From Bacillota bacterium (GTDB lineage Bacteria > Bacillota > DTU025), in contig DMOT01000308.1 in the NCBI GenBank assembly GCA_003456765.1, forward strand, positions 1 to 5,333: a stretch of 5,333 nt of DNA. The letters run 5' to 3'. A model generated the notes under the pieces. That model did not search any database. It was not told the origin of the DNA and was given only the letters and a program-made list of their open reading frames with translations. This document shows positions 5,313-5,333 of the stretch, piece by piece. The translations under genes and the position numbers were made by a program. Each line of letters begins with the position of its first letter. Position 1 is the first letter of the stretch.

Positions 5313-5333
5313 ATGGATACATTGAGGATAATC
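5313..5333 (+). CDS. Start of a downstream gene, probably MurA (UDP-GlcNAc 1-carboxyvinyltransferase), cut off by the window end
   Basis: Only seven codons, reading MDTLRII, are present. They follow a good ribosome binding site. The short pattern Met-x-x-Leu-(basic)-Ile-Ile resembles the usual beginning of MurA, which continues with a GGxPLxG motif. MurA makes the substrate of MurB, so its place here would make functional sense. FtsQ/DivIB is the main alternative at this position in Bacillota clusters, but it usually starts with a basic cytoplasmic tail. An in-frame GTG at 5304 overlaps the ribosome binding site and is less likely as a start. Seven residues are too few for a firm call. Confidence 0.4.

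Overview
This window is a segment of a division and cell wall (dcw) cluster, with every gene on the + strand. In order it holds the 3' end of mraY, complete ftsW (SpoVE-type), murG, murC and murB, and the first seven codons of a further gene that is probably murA. Both murC and murB inside the cluster, MurG and MurC sequences of the Bacillus/Clostridium style, strong purine-rich ribosome binding sites and a TTG start on murG all suggest a bacterium of the Bacillota (Clostridia- or Limnochordia-like). GC content is clearly above 50%. I cannot name a genus from the sequence.

Layout: mraY (partial, 1-425), a 19-base gap, ftsW (445-1551), a 33-base gap, murG (1585-2763), a 169-base gap, murC (2933-4372), then murB (4350-5267), which overlaps murC by 23 bases. 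After a 45-base gap a new ORF starts at 5313 behind a good ribosome binding site and runs off the end. The only sizeable non-coding stretch is the murG-murC gap. It is rich in CATG and holds two small inverted repeats and a CATACAAT box, so it is the best place for a regulatory element.

How the genes work together: MurA and MurB make UDP-MurNAc in the cytoplasm and MurC adds the first amino acid of the stem peptide. MraY moves the finished MurNAc-pentapeptide onto undecaprenyl phosphate to make lipid I, and MurG adds GlcNAc to give lipid II. FtsW, a SEDS glycosyltransferase, polymerises lipid II at the septum (or, if this copy is SpoVE, in the spore cortex). The window therefore covers early cytoplasmic, membrane and polymerisation steps of peptidoglycan synthesis.

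I see no mobile element, CRISPR array, tRNA, rRNA or unknown multi-gene system. The region is conserved core genome. The points worth a second look are the absence of murD between mraY and ftsW, unusual residues in MraY, MurC and MurB motifs, and the structured murG-murC gap.
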